In this document: positions 38,584 through 47,524 of the stretch, piece after piece
How positions within the stretch are numbered: the first letter of the stretch is position 1
Layout: every line of letters starts with the position of its first letter
From: Pseudomarimonas arenosa
GTDB taxonomy: Bacteria > Pseudomonadota > Gammaproteobacteria > Xanthomonadales > Xanthomonadaceae
Length of the DNA: 64,000 nt
NCBI RefSeq assembly: GCF_014841215.1
Contig: NZ_JACYTR010000002.1
Coordinates: 1 to 64,000 of the forward strand
Reading direction: 5' to 3'
Notes under the pieces: generated by a model
The model's database searches: none
The model's input: the letters and a program-made list of their open reading frames with translations, nothing else
Told to the model about the DNA's origin: nothing
Translations under genes and position numbers: made by a program

Positions 38584-39602
38584 TCGGTATTCCCCGATTG
38601 CGCCGCGCGGCGTCGGGCGCGTAGATCATCCAGTTTGGCTTTCAACTTGCTTTCCAGTCCACGGTCGACCGGCTGATAGAGCACGCGCTCTCCCAATGAC
38701 GGCGGAAATCCAGTCTGATCGATAGCGACTCCATCGACCTGGTCATGATCGTACTGATAGCCCTCGCCGTAACCCAAGGACTTCATCAGCCCGGTGGGCG
38801 CATTGCGCAGATGCATCGGCACCGGCTCTGTACCGCTGCCGCCGACCAAGGCCTGCGCCGACTTGTAGGCGGCGTAAGCGGCATTCGACTTGGCGGTGCT
38901 GGCGAGATACAGCACCAGCTGGGCCAAGGCCAACTCGCCCTCTGGCGAGCCCAGGCGATCGTAAGCCTGCCAGGCATCGTTGGCCATCTGCAATGCACGG
39001 GGATCAGCCAGACCGATATCCTCCACCGCCATCCTGACCAAACGTCGCGCTAAGTAGTGCGGGTCGCAGCCACCGTCAAGCATGCGTACGAACCAGTACA
39101 GCGCGGCATCCGGGTTGCTGCTGCGCACGCATTTGTGCAGCGCCGAGATCTGATCGTAGAACTGCTCGCCACCCTTGTCGAAGCGACGTCGACGATCGGC
39201 CAAGACCGGGGCCAGTCGTTCCAACGTCAGTTCCACCTCCTCAGCGGCACTGGCGCTATCGACGGCGATCTCAAGCAAGGTCAAAGCACGGCGCAGGTCC
39301 CCGTCTGCCGCTACGGCCAAAGTTTCAAGCACCGCATCCGCGGCGCGCAGATTGAAACTGCCCAGCCCGCGCTGCGCATCCTCAAGTGCGCGTCGCAACG
39401 CCGAGGCGATCTGATCACTGGTCAGCGACTCCAGCACATGTACCCGACAGCGCGACAAGAGGGCGGAGTTCAACTCGAAGCTGGGGTTCTCGGTGGTCGC
39501 GCCGACGAACACGATCTCGCCCGCCTCGATGCCGGGCAGAAAAGCATCCTGTTGCAGCTTGTTGAAGCGATGTTTAGCGGATTGCGACATTTCAGGGCGC
39601 AT
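38580..39602 (-). pseudogene. rarA: rarA (mgsA) truncated at the 5' end
   Basis: The reading frame encodes the C-terminal two thirds of the replication-associated recombination ATPase RarA: HRFNKLQQDAFLP, FVGATTENPSFELNSALLSR, FYDQISALHKCVRSSNPDA, MRMHLR-type VPMHLRNAPTGLMKSLGYGE. Homology starts abruptly at HRFNK, just after where the Walker B acidic pair should be. Both Walker A and the DE of Walker B are missing (about the first 120 residues). The first 15 codons (MRPEMSQSAK) are unrelated. It should be inactive as an ATPase. A foreign segment including a second rarA has replaced the 5' part. The resident copy still overlaps crcB. Confidence 0.85.
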
Positions 39603-39644
39603 CTTGTCAATTTCCTCCTGGCTCCCGGAGCGGCTGGAAGCCGG

Positions 39645-40796
39645 CTAGCCCTCACTTCCTGCTTGTCGATCTAACTCATCCAAGTATCGCAGCCGTTCGC
39701 CAATCTTGCCCTCGAGACCTCTCTCGGTCGGCCTGTACCATCGCTGGTTGGGAATTCCTTCCGGCAAATACTGTTGACCAGGCGAAAATGCGCCGGGTTC
39801 GTCATGGGAATAGCGATATTCCGCCCCATAGCCTTGCTCTTTTAAGAGGCGCGTCGGCACATTTCGCAGGTGTATTGGGACCTCGCGGCTCCTGTCATTA
39901 CGGACGAATGCCATTGCCTCGTTGTAAGCGTTGTAACCGGCGTTACTTTTTGGAGCTGCTGCTAGATATAGGTCGTCGCAGCATCGTTGGCAATTTGAAG
40001 CGCCCTCGGATCAGCGAGACCAACGTCCTCCCAAGCCATCCGAACCATTCGTCTGGCCAAGTAATGGGGATCGGCGCCACCGTCCAGCATTCGCGCAAAC
40101 CAGTAGAGCGAGGCGTCTGGGTTGGAACCCCTCACTGACTTGTGAAGCGCGGAGATCTGGTCGTAAAAGTTCTCTCCTCCTTTGTCGAATCGGCGCCCCC
40201 CGCGAGACAGCACCCGTGCGACAAACGCTCCGTTCAAGAGTTTTTGTTTTGCTGACTTTGCGGCAGTTGCGACGTGCTCAAGAAGTCCCAAAGCTCGTCT
40301 TGCATCCCCGTCCGCATAGTCGACGATTGTTTCGATCGCTGTGGAGTCGAGATCCAGTTGGAGGCGTTCATTTATCGCTCTAGTGACTATGTCTGCCAAA
40401 GCCACGTCCGAAAGGGCTTTGAGCACGAATACCTGGCACTGTGACAAGAGGGCCGAATTGAGCTCGAACGATGGATTCTCAGTGGTTGCGCCAATGAGAA
40501 CGACCAGGCCGCTTTCTACGAAAGGAAGAAGGCCGTCCTGCTGGCTTTTATTGAATCGGTGGATTTCGTCTATGAAAAGGATGGTCCGGCGGCCGAGCTG
40601 ACGGTTACTCTCGGCCGCCTCCATCGCTGCCCGAATATCTTTCACGCCAGAGAACACAGCCGAAAGCGGAATAAAGTCATAGTCGAAGGCGGACGCTGCC
40701 AATCTCGCGATGGTTGTCTTCCCTGAACCAGGCGGTCCCCAAAGAATCATTGAGTGCGGTTTCCGCGCATCGAACTGACCTGTCGGGTGATTTTTG
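39645..40796 (-). pseudogene. Second, divergent rarA copy, frameshifted and 5'-truncated
   Basis: The intact part begins at about KPHSMILWGPPGSGKTT (Walker A) and continues through FIDEIHRFNKSQQDGLLPF to DPRALQIANDA. There a deletion of roughly 70 bases and a frame change break it. The C-terminus resumes in another frame as YLAAAPKSNAGYNAY ... VPIHLRNVPTRLLKEQGYG ... YRPTERGLEGKIGE and ends at 39645. The 5' end is cut by IS3-family debris at about 40797. It differs clearly from the resident copy and has lower GC. It is therefore an imported rarA rather than a tandem duplication. Neither copy can make full-length RarA. Confidence 0.85.
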
Positions 40797-40844
40797 GACC
40801 AGCTGAAAGTTGAGAGGATGGCTCCCCACAGAGCGAGGAGCCCT

Positions 40845-40985
40845 ATGCGCAAGTCCCGATTCACCGAAGACCAGATGGTCAAGATCCTCCGCGGGCCGAC
40901 AAAGCACCGATTGCGGATGTGGCCAAGAAGCACGGCGTCAGTGAGCAGACGTTGTACGAGGCGATCCGGCGCCACCGTAAGCTCC
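40845..40985 (+). pseudogene. IS3-family OrfA fragment
   Basis: ATG at 40845 opens MRKSRFTEDQMVKILR, the usual N-terminus of IS3-family OrfA. A two-base loss shifts the frame; after correction ADKAPIADVAKKHGVSEQTL continues the helix-turn-helix. The upstream 48 bases (from about 40797) look like the IS leader and abut the second rarA copy. The fragment is short and inactive. Confidence 0.75.
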
Positions 40986-40989
40986 CCCG

Positions 40990-41100
40990 TCAAGCGGACA
41001 CTTCAAAAGTAGAACCCTTGGCGTGGTGATTGCGATATTCGACGGGGGTCATTCCGCCGAGTGCCTCGTGCAGTTCGGCGGATTCGTCAAGCAGTGTCGA
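40990..41100 (-). pseudogene. IS3-family OrfB 3' fragment
   Basis: The minus strand encodes LLDESAELHEALGGMTPVEY followed by RNHHAKGSTFEVSA and a stop. This is the C-terminal end of an IS3-type DDE transposase. It faces the OrfA fragment from the opposite strand, so two IS elements, or one rearranged element, are represented. Confidence 0.65.
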
Positions 41101-41129
41101 TAGGCTACGCGTTATTGATGAAGGTAAAC

Positions 41130-41987
41130 CTAGGGAAGACTATTGCTCAACGCTTGATATAGGCCGCGTTGCCAATGATTCGGGAAAATGGCCTCCTTGA
41201 TACCAGGTATAAGTAGGCATCTGCGGATTGCATCACTACTCAGTCCCTCCTGCTGGAGCATTACCATCTGCCTAAGGACGGTAGTTCGTTGCTGTGCGGC
41301 CCTAATCGCATATCTCGTTGACAAGTCGAACGAGGAGAAATGATTGCGCGCGCGCGACACGGCAATGTCATCCCAGCTATCCGGGGGTTGGACAAAGTAT
41401 TCAAGGTTCACACGTGGGTCTTCCGGGTTCCCATTGAATCGGGCAAATATCCATTGGTCTCTGAAGTACTTCAAGTCATCTGCGTGCGGATGGATGAGTT
41501 GGCGTTCCTGCGTAGTTGAGAATTCTTCCGACTTACCCTCCATGTTGCAGTCGCGACAGGAAGGGACCAAGTTCTTGGGGAAGACTGAGAACTGAGGAAA
41601 ACGAGACTTGGGCAGAAAATGGTCCAGGTTGCGTGGTCGTCCGATTCCTCCGCAGAACGGGCAAATTTCTCTCGCTGCCACAAGCAGATCGGTATAGATT
41701 TTCCGCGCAGGCTTGTCCTTGCCTACAAAGTAGGTGGCATAGACCCTAGTAAGCTCGGACTTTTTCATTGTCAGTACAACGTCTGGATCGTCGACGTCTA
41801 GCGCAGTCGGGGCAATTGAATGCAATTGCCCGGATTCGCAACGGTTAATGTAGTCGTTACCGAGAGCTAGAAGGTCGGGCTTGGCCGCGGTCAGTTTCAA
41901 ACGCAAGGCGGTGTTTCCCGTCACTCCCGCGATGCATTGATCCAAAACGTGTTCGTACGCGTGCTTCGGCTCGGCCAGGCGAATCAA
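41130..41987 (-). CDS. HNH endonuclease, PtuB-like (Septu-type defence)
   Basis: This 285-residue protein has a central HNH nuclease: ICPFCGG, then LDHFLPKSRFPQFSVFPKN with the catalytic His, then LVPSCRDCNMEGK. The two CxxC pairs form a zinc knuckle. Flanking parts are helical. It starts with MIRLAEPKHAYEHVLDQ and overlaps the upstream ATPase gene by four bases. A two-gene ATPase plus HNH module is the signature of Septu (PtuA/PtuB), a phage-defence system; retron-linked ATPase/HNH pairs share the same folds, but no reverse transcriptase is seen here. GC is lower than the chromosome, consistent with transfer. Confidence 0.7.
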   Translation of the reverse strand: MIRLAEPKHAYEHVLDQCIAGVTGNTALRLKLTAAKPDLLALGNDYINRCESGQLHSIAPTALDVDDPDVVLTMKKSELTRVYATYFVGKDKPARKIYTDLLVAAREICPFCGGIGRPRNLDHFLPKSRFPQFSVFPKNLVPSCRDCNMEGKSEEFSTTQERQLIHPHADDLKYFRDQWIFARFNGNPEDPRVNLEYFVQPPDSWDDIAVSRARNHFSSFDLSTRYAIRAAQQRTTVLRQMVMLQQEGLSSDAIRRCLLIPGIKEAIFPNHWQRGLYQALSNSLP

Positions 41988-43546
41988 GCCGAATCTCCGT
42001 TGCGCGCCGCCTTCGAAAGTAACGCAGCCAAAACCGCTTTGCCTTCGAATCCGATCTGATTCCTGTATGAGGCAACAACCTCATCGTAGGTCGGGCCCTT
42101 GGCAACGGATTGTGCCAACAAGGCATGAAAGCCAGACTGAGAAACTTCAAGCCCGAATACTTCCGCCGTGAGTAGGCCTACGTTTTCCGCAAACGTCTCA
42201 ATTTTCGGACGCTGCACGTCTATGCTTTTCGATACGCGGTATATCTTCCAAACGCATGACCGCGGGATCTCTTGCAACACAACGGGTGAATGAGTTGCAA
42301 CGATGGCAACACCGTTCCTGTCGTGTAATAGGTCGGCAAGTGCTCTGATAAATGCGGACAGTAGGGGTGGGTGTAGATGGCTCTCGGGTTCGTCAAGCAG
42401 AACCAGCGTTTTCTCTTCAACTGAAGCAACGAGGCGAGTTATCGTAAGCAGAACAACAGCGTGTCCTGAGCTCATCCGCTCTAAGTACGGATCTACGATG
42501 CTGTGAAACTCCTCGAAAACAACGCCGGCTGAAGAGCGCATTTCCAACTCATTGTATTTCTCGAGAAGTTTCGGGAGATCCATCGAGACAAACACTTCAT
42601 CAGAATCAAGTTTTCCAATCGCTCTCCTCCAACGGACCAGCTTCTGTTGGTTAGAGAAACACTCGGACAATGCGCGGCTACAATCACGCCTCAGCTCTGA
42701 CAATGGACGGAGGCGGTCAGGATCGGTTGGATCTTTTAGACCAATGTAGTAGTAGCAGGTGCCTTTCGTAGGATCGGATTGCTCGGAGGGCGGAATGAAG
42801 GGGTCGAAAGCGCTGAAAGATACAGAAACTAGGCTGCTAAAGTAGCCCAGCCCTATCCTCGACTTGAACATTGATTCGAGGTCGGTGAAATAAGAAGCGC
42901 CGGCGCCGCCCGTTAGTGCCCCGATCATCGAATTGAGCAGTATCGTTTTTCCAACGCCATTCCGGCCGATAATCGCGTGAATATTAGTGTTAGGAACGGA
43001 GTCCGCTACGACTTGGAAATCCAAATCCACTTTGTCGTATCCGTCTGTGCTCGGCCTAGAGAAAGCAAACTTGTAGTTGGTTAGTTCGACATTCCCATCG
43101 AGAATTCTAGAGAACTGACCTGTAATTGCAGGAAGGCTTACGCTCCGAAGTAGGGAAATTCTCAACACGCTTTCGTCGGAAACTTCAGCTAGAAGCTCGG
43201 GCATTACTGCCAAATCCCGCAACTGCCTCAATATTTCCTTGCCCTTGCCTCCAGGTATGGCGGTTACCTTCTTGTAGAAATCGACATCCTGCCCGACAGA
43301 AAAAAAGCCTTCTTCTAGATGGAAGAATACTGGCGGAAGAATTTTGAAAGTGTCTTGTTCAGTTGTCTGACCCTTGAAGCCAATTTTTACCTGACCGAGT
43401 TCAAACAGTTCGCCCGCAATATCTCGGTAGGCGAGGAAGAACATCGTAACGAATGAGTAGTCGTTCCAGTGGTCGACGCGTAAGTAGACTTCATCACTGC
43501 CTGTCTGTGGTAGCGGCTGTCCTTTTGGAATGACCCGGAATTGCAT
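41984..43546 (-). CDS. AAA ATPase, PtuA-like (Septu-type defence)
   Basis: I start the gene at 43546 (MQFRVIPKG), preceded by AAGGAC; a longer frame adds only basic leader residues. The 520-residue product has an SMC/OLD-like ATPase: IIGRNGVGKTILLNSM (Walker A), a helical insert, then LVLLDEPESHLHPPLLSAF (Walker B) and AIVATHSPVVLQE. The protein lacks a TOPRIM domain, which separates it from OLD/Gabija nucleases. With the HNH gene coupled behind it, it should form a PtuAB-like complex that cleaves nucleic acid during phage infection. The family name rests on the pair architecture and not on a search. Confidence 0.7.
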   Translation of the reverse strand: MQFRVIPKGQPLPQTGSDEVYLRVDHWNDYSFVTMFFLAYRDIAGELFELGQVKIGFKGQTTEQDTFKILPPVFFHLEEGFFSVGQDVDFYKKVTAIPGGKGKEILRQLRDLAVMPELLAEVSDESVLRISLLRSVSLPAITGQFSRILDGNVELTNYKFAFSRPSTDGYDKVDLDFQVVADSVPNTNIHAIIGRNGVGKTILLNSMIGALTGGAGASYFTDLESMFKSRIGLGYFSSLVSVSFSAFDPFIPPSEQSDPTKGTCYYYIGLKDPTDPDRLRPLSELRRDCSRALSECFSNQQKLVRWRRAIGKLDSDEVFVSMDLPKLLEKYNELEMRSSAGVVFEEFHSIVDPYLERMSSGHAVVLLTITRLVASVEEKTLVLLDEPESHLHPPLLSAFIRALADLLHDRNGVAIVATHSPVVLQEIPRSCVWKIYRVSKSIDVQRPKIETFAENVGLLTAEVFGLEVSQSGFHALLAQSVAKGPTYDEVVASYRNQIGFEGKAVLAALLSKAARNGDSA

Positions 43547-44495
43547 CTTTGGAGGTCCTTTATGGATTTCAATGCGACGCCGGATGCGCTGCTTACACGG
43601 CATGGCGTGCCATCAACTTTCGTACGTGAGTATTATCAAGCGAACAGCCGTAAGTCCAGTTGGCCTCGCTCACTGGCGGGAGATCGAGGGCCATCCCCGC
43701 TGCACCCAAAATCGACAGGTTTCAAGGGGGTGCTGCATGGGTCTATAGAAGGGCGCCTAGTGGCAGCTCGTTTGGTTTGCCCATCGCCAGAAAGAAGTCT
43801 GGTGGAAGGTCGAGGTGCCGGTTGGTAGGCATAGGAAGTTCAAAGGCCCTTTTCGGGCAGTCTGCCGGGTAGTCGTCGGGCGCAAAGGGTCGGCTTGGGT
43901 GTTCGCTATTCTTGCGCGGATGGTGGCAGCCGGTAACGCACTACCGATCACGTTGGACGACTACTTCGGGTCCGTCCATCACGATTGAGTGCCGCAGGAC
44001 GTTGGTGTTGAGTCCGATCAGCTCCGGCCTCCCGTAGCCGCCGATCGCTCGGTGACGCGCCAGCGTTCTTCGCTTCGATGCTGATCGGCTTAGCCGGGCT
44101 GGGAATTAGCCCCTTCAGTGCCATCACCGACCGCGTGGCCGCGACGACCTCGAACCGACGCTTAGAAACCTCGGCGAACTCAAAGCCAGCGCCGAAGCCG
44201 CTGTGAGGTGGCCTGCCCCTACCCCCGATAACCAGCACTTTGTGCATCGCGAAATTTCATGCATCAATCGAATTAGATGCTAAGCCAAACATCAAGTGAA
44301 TTAGTTCACCTTGTAGGCATATTGACTTCGTTTGACAGGCATTTGCGCTGAACCTTCCGGCTGCGTACCCCCGATAAGGACCCCTAATCGCCCATCGCGC
44401 TTCGGCCGCAGCTTTGATAACTGGCTCGCCAGTGGGCTTGGTATTCGGATCAAACGTGCACAACAGGCCGATTGAACGAAACATCAGTGAAAGAT
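43547..44495. other. Degenerate stretch with broken reading frames
   Basis: About 950 bases separate the ATPase/HNH pair from the next gene. On the plus strand, frames from 43565 (MDFNATPDALLTRHGV) and from about 43763 (QKEVWWKVEVPVGRHRKF, then stop at 43988) look like pieces of one decayed gene in different frames. On the minus strand, 44247-43948 starts MHKVLVIGGRGRPPHSGFGA and loses sense after ISIEAKNAG. I recognise no family. A CRP-like palindrome lies at 44295-44310. The pattern is that of island scar tissue, though a small real gene cannot be excluded. Confidence 0.4.
44295..44310. promoter_or_regulatory. CRP/Clp-like palindrome 1
   Basis: The minus strand reads GGTGA-ACTAAT-TCACT, close to the CRP/Clp consensus TGTGA-N6-TCACA. 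The surrounding 23 bases (44287-44309) recur with two changes at 54087-54109. There is no intact gene directly downstream, so it may be a relic or a duplicated border. Confidence 0.4.
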
Positions 44496-45392
44496 CTAAC
44501 CACGGTCCACCCGCGATGAGAAAAAGTCCCTGGCAGCAATGACAGTGGAAAGAATGAGGATGAGCAAGACAGTCGCGAACTTGGCGAGTTTGACCTTGGT
44601 GTTTTCGTAATCGACGATGATATCGTAGTGGTCGCGACAGGCTTCCACAGAATTCCCTAGAAATTGAATCGTATCTTCGCGTTTAGACACAAGGTCTCTT
44701 AAGCCTTGTCGAGGGCTAGTGAGACCATTGGTGCCGCCAAACAAGAAGCCCAATCCATTTGTTTCTGAATAGATTTCGCGAGCAACATCTACAATTACAG
44801 CTGGATCACTGCCGTCTAACGAGCTAGCCCTTTGTTGTAGTTTCATGAGGCGATCTACTGTCGAACGCACCTCCGCAACGCCCTGCTGGCTCGCCGCAAT
44901 TGCTTTCATCGCATCGGCTATGCCCTCTGCGCACTGCTTATCATCGGCAGCACGCGCAGCCTTTTGTAGCGTGGACATGACGCTTGTCGCGACTACACTG
45001 TCGATTGGGGGATCAACGACCTGAAGAAATGTCGAAAGTCGGGCTGAATAGTGGACTACCGCTTGCTTCCATGACTGGTCGGCAGTCCTTTGTTGATTCA
45101 ATGCGATAGCAGGCAGAAACTCCCGATCGCCTATTCGATCCGACAGCTGCGCAAGTTGAATTTGGCGGGTCACTATGTAGTTGGCAAGCGAAATCCTGAT
45201 GTCTTCAAGCGGCTGTTCCTGCTCTAGGAGATCCAAAGCGAGCTGACAGGCTGAGACGAGCGCGATGGCGATCGCGAGGTACATGGTCATTAGCTTTCGG
45301 CTGCCCTGAGCGATCGCTGGGTCGACTAGCCCGTTGGTCGAACGCATTTGCGAAGCAGGTTTCGCACGTTTAATTCGCTTTGAATTCTTCAT
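44496..45392 (-). CDS. Two-TM membrane protein with large external helical domain
   Basis: The 298-residue protein has a basic cytoplasmic start (KNSKRIKRAKPAS), a first transmembrane helix (LMTMYLAIAIALVSACQLAL), and about 210 helical residues. A second helix (FATVLLILILSTVIAA) is followed by a short basic tail. The topology resembles the sensor part of a chemoreceptor or a signalling sensor, but no HAMP, kinase or methyl-accepting output follows. No catalytic motif is visible. It is on the same strand as the ubiquitin-like operon, 310 bases beyond the end of that operon, and could be a membrane-acting accessory. The family is not recognised. Confidence 0.6.
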   Translation of the reverse strand: MKNSKRIKRAKPASQMRSTNGLVDPAIAQGSRKLMTMYLAIAIALVSACQLALDLLEQEQPLEDIRISLANYIVTRQIQLAQLSDRIGDREFLPAIALNQQRTADQSWKQAVVHYSARLSTFLQVVDPPIDSVVATSVMSTLQKAARAADDKQCAEGIADAMKAIAASQQGVAEVRSTVDRLMKLQQRASSLDGSDPAVIVDVAREIYSETNGLGFLFGGTNGLTSPRQGLRDLVSKREDTIQFLGNSVEACRDHYDIIVDYENTKVKLAKFATVLLILILSTVIAARDFFSSRVDRG

Positions 45393-45433
45393 ACTTTATG
45401 GCCCCTGGAATACAATGGCTCGGAACGTCCGCG

Positions 45434-45652
45434 CTATGCTGGATGAACCTCTACAGCGTCATTCATTCCGTCAACACGGAGCACGTAACACCCGTTTTCC
45501 TGGATCACGTTTGCACGAGGCATGTACGCGTAGTGGTAGTGATACTTGTACTCGGCTTGCCGCCATTTTCGACCACCGTAGAACTCGAAAATGGTGTCGC
45601 GATTCTTGAACCCCTTGAAGCTGCCTTTCAGCTGACCTTCGGCGACGACCAT
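45434..45652 (-). CDS. Small conserved-type hypothetical protein
   Basis: A 72-residue protein with the pattern GSFKGFKNRDTIFEFYGGRK then WRQAEYKYHYHYAYMPRA, rich in Tyr, His and Lys. Small proteins of this style, with an aromatic-rich beta core, occur in accessory regions of many proteobacteria and have no assigned role. It lies between the two-TM protein and the Ubl operon's membrane gene, 49 bases from the latter, on the same strand. The conserved-looking aromatic core argues that it is real. Confidence 0.5.
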   Translation of the reverse strand: MVVAEGQLKGSFKGFKNRDTIFEFYGGRKWRQAEYKYHYHYAYMPRANVIQENGCYVLRVDGMNDAVEVHPA

Positions 45653-45701
45653 GCTTCCTCCAGCGAATGCTTGTTGAACTTCGCGGCGACGGCCGCGCGA
45701 G

Positions 45702-46100
45702 TCAATGAAAGAACCGGGCGAGCAATTTCGCCAACGTGCTCATGAGCGAGATGTCCTCTCCTGCCAGATCGAGCTCGCTAAGAAGCTTCCAGATGGCGAT
45801 TGCGGTACACACTAGAAGAACGGCCACCCCTGCCCACTGCATGGGCCCAATCACCCGGATCCAGATCATCTGATCAAACAAGCCCGAGAGCTCAGTCGCC
45901 ATCGATTCGACCATCTTTGCGTTGTGCGCTGCCGTCCATTTCAGCAGCGCCATCGGGAGCACGGCATAGAGAAGCGTAAAGCCGACCGCACCGGTCACCA
46001 TTGCGCCACCTGGACCAAGACGCGAAGCGATGTAGGCAGAGTCGTCCACCAGCGATCCCAATGAACTACCTCCGCGACTGCGGTACCTTCTTCTGCTCAT
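45702..46100 (-). CDS. Small two-TM protein, last gene of the ubiquitin-like operon
   Basis: The ATG at 46100 overlaps the E1 gene stop (ATGA) and has a strong GAGGAGGTAAT ribosome site; a longer frame upstream is an out-of-frame read through the E1 gene. The 132-residue protein begins with an Arg/Ser/Gly-rich tail (SRRRYRSRGGSSLGSL) and has two hydrophobic segments (MVTGAVGFTLLYAVLPMALL and IGPMQWAGVAVLLVCTAIAI). The region between them contains HNAKMVESMATELSGLFDQM. A membrane protein is not part of the four-gene Bil core as I know it. It could be an effector, a membrane target or an anchor of the conjugation machinery. Function is inferred only from coupling. Confidence 0.75.
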   Translation of the reverse strand: MSRRRYRSRGGSSLGSLVDDSAYIASRLGPGGAMVTGAVGFTLLYAVLPMALLKWTAAHNAKMVESMATELSGLFDQMIWIRVIGPMQWAGVAVLLVCTAIAIWKLLSELDLAGEDISLMSTLAKLLARFFH

Positions 46101-47524
46101 GACATTACCTCCTCGTCGAGAACGGCGTCGGCGGCGACGGCCGCTTGACGATCCTGCAAGCCGGTTTGGACATGGGGCGTGTGCAGTCCCTGATACCGAA
46201 CGGGCTGGGAGCCTGTCCGGTAACCCAGGTCCTTCATCTGAAGATCCAGCGTTGCGTGGATGCATCCCCCGTGCAGCGGTCGCACGACCTCGGCAAGGAC
46301 CATCGCCGATGCCAGCGCACCCACAAACGGTGTTGCCACGGCACGCGACGCCAACTGGGTCATTCCGCACAGGTCATCGTGCTCACGCGCGAGCTTCTCG
46401 TAGGTGTCGTTGAGCTCGACAGCCTTCTGTGCGTCAGCCTGGGGAGGCCACAGGTCCGACGCCCGTTTGGCGCCGGGGAAGGTGTGCGTGCGGATGTTGC
46501 GGAAGTCGCGGTAACCACTGCCCAAGCCTGCCTCGACGATCTTCGCGAACTTCGCCGAGTCGATATCCCGGCGGGCCGCGGTGTTATCGACGCCGAACAG
46601 GGCCGTGGTCGGCTCATTGGTGAGCACTTGATGGTGCGGACCGAAGCGGCGCTCGACCATGTCGATAGCGAACCCGACCGCCTCCAATCGCTGGGCAACC
46701 GCCCGAACCTTGCGCGTGCGCAGGTCGTGCTCGCTCAGCAACAGGCACGTGCTGAGGTTGGATTTTTCTGAGCGGTCGAAGTCCTGGAGCACCAGATGAG
46801 GTCGTTCTCCAGGCGCATAGGGCAGCATCCCCAAGGTCCATGCGTAGGCCTGGCCCAGGTGTCCCAGCCCCACGAGCCACAGCGACTTGGGCAGGTAGCT
46901 CAGAGCCGGTCCGCGATGTGCCTCAGTCTGCCAGTCCTCGATAGCTAGGGGATGCCACAGCGACAACCCGACGCAGCGGTGACCCGCTTCAAGTAGATCG
47001 CCGCGCACGTTGAGGAACGCTTCGTTCACTCCCAAGGCCGCGGCGGCCACGCCGGACAACGGGTTGTCCTCAGCACAAGGCAGGCCCGTATCGTCGGCTG
47101 CCGGCGAGATGGCGGCGCACCAACCTTCCCAGCTCAGCTGGATACAAAACGGTGCCGTCGCCAGCTGACCTGTTACCCGTCCGATCACGAGGGTAGGAAG
47201 GTCCGACGCGGGGCGCTCCATCACTGCTCCGCCCAGGGCTTCGGTCACCGCTCGTACCGTACGCCCTTCGTACAGCGGCACGCTGAGCACCTGGTCCAGG
47301 TCGCCCGAGATCACCACACCGCCCAGAAAGGCGCGCACAGCGGAGTTCAACGTCGTCAGGAAGCAGGCTTGCCCTGCAAGCGTATCGGCCCAACCGGCTC
47401 CCAGATGAAGGTGCAGGCGATAGCGCGAGAAGAGTTCCAGCGCCTCCTCGGGCGTAGCGACCTCGCCGGCATCCAAAGCAAGCTTGGCCAAGCGATGCAT
47501 GGATTCGGCATTCCACTGAGTCAT
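46097..47524 (-). CDS. E1-like ubiquitin-activating enzyme (ThiF fold), BilD-like
   Basis: The 475-residue protein has a helical N-terminal region of about 215 residues and then a ThiF/E1 adenylation domain. The nucleotide site is LWLVGLGHLGQAYAWT (GxGxxG at 219-224). The acidic-arginine-type segment is QDFDRSEKSNLSTCLLLSEH. FGVDNTAARRDI corresponds to the conserved DN..AR. A likely catalytic cysteine is C386 in DDLCGMTQLASRAVATPFVG. It would adenylate the Ubl C-terminus and pass it to the E2-like protein encoded two genes earlier. It is joined to the JAMM gene and to the small membrane gene by ATGA overlaps. Confidence 0.85.
   Translation of the reverse strand: MTQWNAESMHRLAKLALDAGEVATPEEALELFSRYRLHLHLGAGWADTLAGQACFLTTLNSAVRAFLGGVVISGDLDQVLSVPLYEGRTVRAVTEALGGAVMERPASDLPTLVIGRVTGQLATAPFCIQLSWEGWCAAISPAADDTGLPCAEDNPLSGVAAAALGVNEAFLNVRGDLLEAGHRCVGLSLWHPLAIEDWQTEAHRGPALSYLPKSLWLVGLGHLGQAYAWTLGMLPYAPGERPHLVLQDFDRSEKSNLSTCLLLSEHDLRTRKVRAVAQRLEAVGFAIDMVERRFGPHHQVLTNEPTTALFGVDNTAARRDIDSAKFAKIVEAGLGSGYRDFRNIRTHTFPGAKRASDLWPPQADAQKAVELNDTYEKLAREHDDLCGMTQLASRAVATPFVGALASAMVLAEVVRPLHGGCIHATLDLQMKDLGYRTGSQPVRYQGLHTPHVQTGLQDRQAAVAADAVLDEEVMS

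Noticed and set aside
41984-43546. OLD-family or Gabija ATPase-nuclease
   Set aside because: No TOPRIM domain after the ATPase; the nuclease is a separate HNH protein.
45702-46370. Longer 222-residue start for the membrane protein in the Ubl operon
   Set aside because: The first 90 residues read through the E1 gene in another frame and are Arg/Gly-rich; the internal ATG at 46100 has the ATGA overlap and a strong ribosome site.
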